Source of the DNA: Forsythia viridissima
Lineage: Eukaryota; Streptophyta; Magnoliopsida; Lamiales; Oleaceae
Assembly: GCA_030279155.1 (NCBI GenBank)
Contig: CM059043.1
Coordinates: 4,960,001-5,024,000 of the forward strand
Length of the DNA stretch: 64,000 nucleotides
Reading direction: 5' to 3'
This document shows, in pieces, positions 60,631 through 64,000 of the stretch. Under the pieces are notes generated by a model, which saw only the letters and a program-made list of their open reading frames with translations, was not told the origin of the DNA and searched no databases. The position numbers and the translations under genes were made by a program. How positions within the stretch are numbered: the first letter of the stretch is position 1; each line of letters opens with the position of its first letter.

Positions 60631-62498
60631 TAAATTATCAAGTAATCAAAGTAAATTTGTGAGAACAAATTCGAGTTTTACTAACACTAGAATTCGCAAA
60701 TCTGCATACACGTTCTTTAATCAATTATCCATTTAATCGCTTTAGTTTATAATTAATCTAGATTGAAAATTGGTGATCCTATAATAATCAAAAACATCTC
60801 TCGATGGTCAATCAATTTTATATCGATATGCGAACTTAATTATCTCTAATTAAGTTTCGAACATAAAAATATACATTTAAATCACAAGAACACCTAACCG
60901 GATTTCATAAGGCATAATAGTAATTTCTATCTATTATTGAATCCTATGTTATTCAAAACCACATGCTTATTTATATTAAATCTCTCGACTTCAATAAAAA
61001 TCACAAAACATTCTAATGGTGATCAAGCATTAAAACATCAGAAAAAATGAATAAAGAATAATAAGTCAAGAAGCAATTAATTACTAAAACGAAAAAATTT
61101 CTAATTAATTAAAAACATGATGTTTCATCGTTCATCGTAGCAATAAGTAAATTAGCTGGACATGATTTCGTAAAATAATACAAGAATTGTATTAATCATG
61201 TTCCGGATGAAAAAGAAGAAATTAGAAATACAATCTGTGATTTTAATCCAAGAATCTTCAATCCGTTTTTTGATCTTCGATTCTTCTCTTGTATTTTCTT
61301 CCCAAAATTCGCCTCTCACACGATTTGTCTATTCTCTGACTTTTATACTCCTCTCCGAACTCTTCAAAATGTGTTTTAGGTAGTTATTTTATCTTGGACA
61401 TGGTAGAATTCTATTTCTATCAGGAAACAACTTAACAGCTGCCCGAAATACCCATGCGATCGCATGGTTTTGTCAAATAAGGTTCTGCAGAAAAACTTGG
61501 TGGCTTGTGATCGCAGCCATGATTAATCATGCGATCACATGGTAACCTTGGACGCAGTTCCTGAATTTTTTTCTTTGATATTTGTATGATAAACTCCTCA
61601 AGTCTTTTTGTCTTCAATTGAGTCTCTGTTTCTTCTATTTGCTTTCTTTTCGTTTGATCGATACTTGAATTTAGTTATTATCTTATAATAATAAAAAAAA
61701 CAACACGCCATTATACTAAAAACATATAAAAATACTCATAATTACTCTTTTTTGTAGACTCCAATAAGCACATAATTGTACTTGTCAACTCATTCAAGTA
61801 CAATCAATTTTATTTCATATTCATGACCAACTCATTCAACGTGCTCTCATATAATAATCCACTTGAGCGCGAACCAATTTAATTTTTTTTCCACAATTTT
61901 GACCAAAAAACAGAAGAAACTTGTTTTGCAATTTCACTACAATATCTTTATGTGGTGAACAGAATTATGATGTACAATGTTATTTTATCCTTATTTTTAA
62001 TTAAATAAATATCTCTTCTTTCTAATCACCCAACAATTAGTGAGTCAATCGATCTGAGTTGTGTTAGATTGGACTGGTCTGGTCTATAAAACTGTGAACA
62101 TTCATGACATGTTTGGAAGTAAAAATTGGATAATCCGAGGTAAAAAAAATACAAAATTGTATGCTATACTATCGAGTATCGAAACAAGATTGAATAGGAC
62201 TAAGGAAGAAAAAACGTAAAATTTAGTACTGCGTACTAATCATGCATGCACTAGGTCTACGAAAATCCACAATACCTTCTGATTATGAAACTACATTGAT
62301 TATTTGAACACGTCATGTTAATCCTCCTGTGGGAGGTTGCATTAACAAATCCCCAATGACTGTATCCTGGTTCACAGTCTTGAAAATAACCAAGAAATGA
62401 AAGCACAAAACAAAATAGTCCCCTTTATTCGTAAATTGCGGATGAGCTCAAAAACGTTTGATGAAAGAGGTCCCGAGAACTGCTACATGAAGCTAAAA
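60631..62498. other. Intergenic stretch with repeat-like sequence
   Basis: No gene recognised. 61450-61550 has CATGCGATCGCATGG and CATGCGATCACATGG words shared with 53940-54130, probably part of a dispersed repeat. The ATP synthase subunit d 3' UTR should start just left of 62499 on the minus strand. Confidence 0.4.
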
Positions 62499-63424
62499 CT
62501 AATAGCCCCAATAATCGTTTCGGATTTCGTCATCAAACTTCTTCTTCAGTTCAGGATGCTTTGCAAAGTATTCATCAGCTGTCATTGTACTTAGTTTCCT
62601 CTGTTACACGGAGAAAAAAGTTGTGAGACATCCCGATATAGAGGAGACAGCGAGTGAGCGAAAGAAGGCAAAGACGGGGTGGTGGGTGGGTGAAGATTCA
62701 TGCATGCAAAAAAAGCACACTGAGGAAAAGTTGTGAGATATCCCGATATAGAGGAAGCAGCGAGCGAGAGAAGGCAAAGATGGGGTGCCGGGGTGGTGGG
62801 TTATGCATGCAAAAAAGCACACCAAGGAAAAGTTGTGAGATATCCCGATATAGAGGAGACAGTGAGAGCGATAGAAGGCAAAGACGGGATGGGACGGGGT
62901 GTTGGGTGGGTGAAGATCTATTCATGCAAAAAAAGCAAGTCTACATTACCTTCAGCTCTTGGACATCAGCAATTTCCTTTTCCAGTCTTTCTGACTCCTT
63001 CAGCGACATCTGCTCAGCTTCTTTGAGCTCTACCAACTACAATCCGAGACAAGCAACTAAAAAATATAAGATTGTCCAACACTCAATATGTGAAATATAG
63101 AAAATAGAAAGAATTAGTTAACGAGAATCGAATTAGAACTTAGGAATATCTACATTTTTTACTAGTTTAAGAAGGTAATATTCGACAGGTGTTGTGGTGT
63201 TGATTGCCTTGTGATGTACTTCTTTGAAGATTGTGATTATTAAAATCATTTGGAATTTAAAAACAAGAAAATCTCGCCAAATACAAATTAGCTGAGTTAA
63301 AAAAGATTTGTGTGAAAAGGTGGAAAGTGATTATAGATAGTTTTCATAATTCTTCTCACCAGAGCATCAAACTTGGGTTTGTATTGAGGAGTGACGTTGT
63401 CAACATATTGAGGGATTTTAACTT
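62499..63424 (-). CDS. Mitochondrial ATP synthase subunit d, C-terminal part (partial)
   Basis: Subunit d is part of the peripheral stalk of mitochondrial F1Fo ATP synthase, holding the catalytic head still. Three exons on the minus strand: 63360-63424, 62950-63036 and 62499-62600. They encode VKIPQYVDNVTPQYKPKFDA, LVELKEAEQMSLKESERLEK, EIADVQELKRKLSTMTADEY and FAKHPELKKKFDDEIRNDYW, ending GY and a TAG stop. This matches the C-terminal half of the plant family (about 168 residues in full). All junctions are GT..AG and in phase. The exons encoding the N-terminal half were not found up to 64000, so the gene continues beyond the window. The intron between the last two exons carries a minisatellite. 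Confidence 0.94.
62611..62938. repeat. Three-copy minisatellite in the ATP synthase d intron
   Basis: Units of about 102-110 bp start with AAAAGTTGTGAGA near 62617, 62727 and 62829. They share TATCCCGATATAGAGGA, GAAGGCAAAGA and ATGCAAAAAA words. The array fills almost the whole intron between exons 62950-63036 and 62499-62600. Confidence 0.92.
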
Positions 63425-64000
63425 CTGCAGAAAAAACAAATTCAGATAAACTATCTTTAAGTAAAATGGAAGTAAAATAGCAGTAGCTAAGGTAAAACCA
63501 AATTCCACAATAAAGGATAATTTAGAAAGATGCTTTGCGAGCCAACCAGGGACTTTTACCTCCATGATTAAGTAATCCGCAGATTTTCCCTAACCATGTC
63601 ATCGATGAATTCCAGGGCAGTTTAGGTATGATAAAATCACGAAGACACCATAAATATGAAATTTTCCACGCTTTTCCGGTTTCTTGTTTTGTTCCAGGAT
63701 TGGGAATGTGAGAATACCAACTTTATTTTCATAATGTTTGCCCGTATCAGAACCACTTCAAGGTGAATAAACTGGAGGTAGAATTCACTTGATCAGTTAA
63801 TTGGGACAAGGATATCTTCTCTCAAGCATAAGTATTTTGGAATATACCGCTGATACAGATTTTGAGTTGTGGTCCAATACTAAGATTCAGATATCATTTT
63901 TCTAATATCTTCCCAGGCATATTATTATTTTCATACAGCCAAATAGCCAATAGCTTGTGAAATTCATTCACAGATCAGCTATAGGCCAAATATCAAAGTT
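63425..64000 (-). other. Upstream intron of ATP synthase subunit d
   Basis: The acceptor (TCTGCAG on the minus strand) is at about 63430-63425. No further coding segment of the family was found up to the window end. Confidence 0.6.

Noticed and set aside
1..64000. CRISPR arrays, bacterial operons and tRNA or rRNA genes
   Set aside because: Nothing in the sequence supports them; the tandem repeats seen are plant minisatellites without spacer structure, and no tRNA cloverleaf was noticed.

Overview
The window is nuclear DNA of a flowering plant, almost certainly a dicot. It is AT-rich, genes are split by GT..AG introns, and the plant gene families SIZ1, PBG1, PDIL5-1, EF-1alpha, a vicilin-like cupin and mitochondrial ATP synthase subunit d are all recognisable. 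Between them lie many transposable elements. Lineage below dicot cannot be settled by reading; an asterid is only a guess.

Genes, left to right: (1) 1027-5739, minus, the first six coding exons of the SUMO E3 ligase SIZ1 (SAP and PHD parts; the rest lies beyond position 1). (2) 18123-21382, plus, the complete seven-exon 20S proteasome beta subunit PBG1. (3) 26109-29489, plus, the complete four-exon PDI-like protein PDIL5-1. (4) 43798-45262, minus, complete EF-1alpha with a probable 5' UTR intron. (5) 55911-59269, minus, a complete five-exon vicilin-like seed storage protein. (6) 62499-63424, minus, the last three exons of mitochondrial ATP synthase subunit d, continuing past 64000. These are unrelated housekeeping and seed genes. 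Each was assembled by checking reading phase across every junction.

The intergenic space is a layered transposon record, and many elements can be delimited to the base by target-site duplications (TSDs). 6.6-10.2 kb: a hAT-type element carrying a piece of an AUX1/LAX auxin carrier gene, then a Mutator-type element carrying a piece of an RRM gene. 10.4-13.1 kb: two solo LTRs. 14.8 kb: a 45-bp-arm hairpin resembling a microRNA precursor. 15.2-16.2 kb: a hAT-like element with a Tourist-like MITE inside. 22.6-25.9 kb: nested hAT-like and Mutator-like elements, including a long foldback ending about 250 bp before the PDIL5-1 start codon. 30.3 kb: a MAP kinase kinase pseudogene. 31.8-42.4 kb: an antisense LINE broken by a full-length but decayed Copia element. 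46.9-48.1 kb: a Mutator-like relic. 49.1-53.1 kb: a Mutator element with a perfect 9-bp TSD whose FAR1-like transposase is open apart from one stop codon.

The most interesting material is the repeated carriage of host-gene pieces by TIR transposons, the nearly intact MULE with an unusual tyrosine-rich repeat tail, and the hairpin at 14.8 kb.
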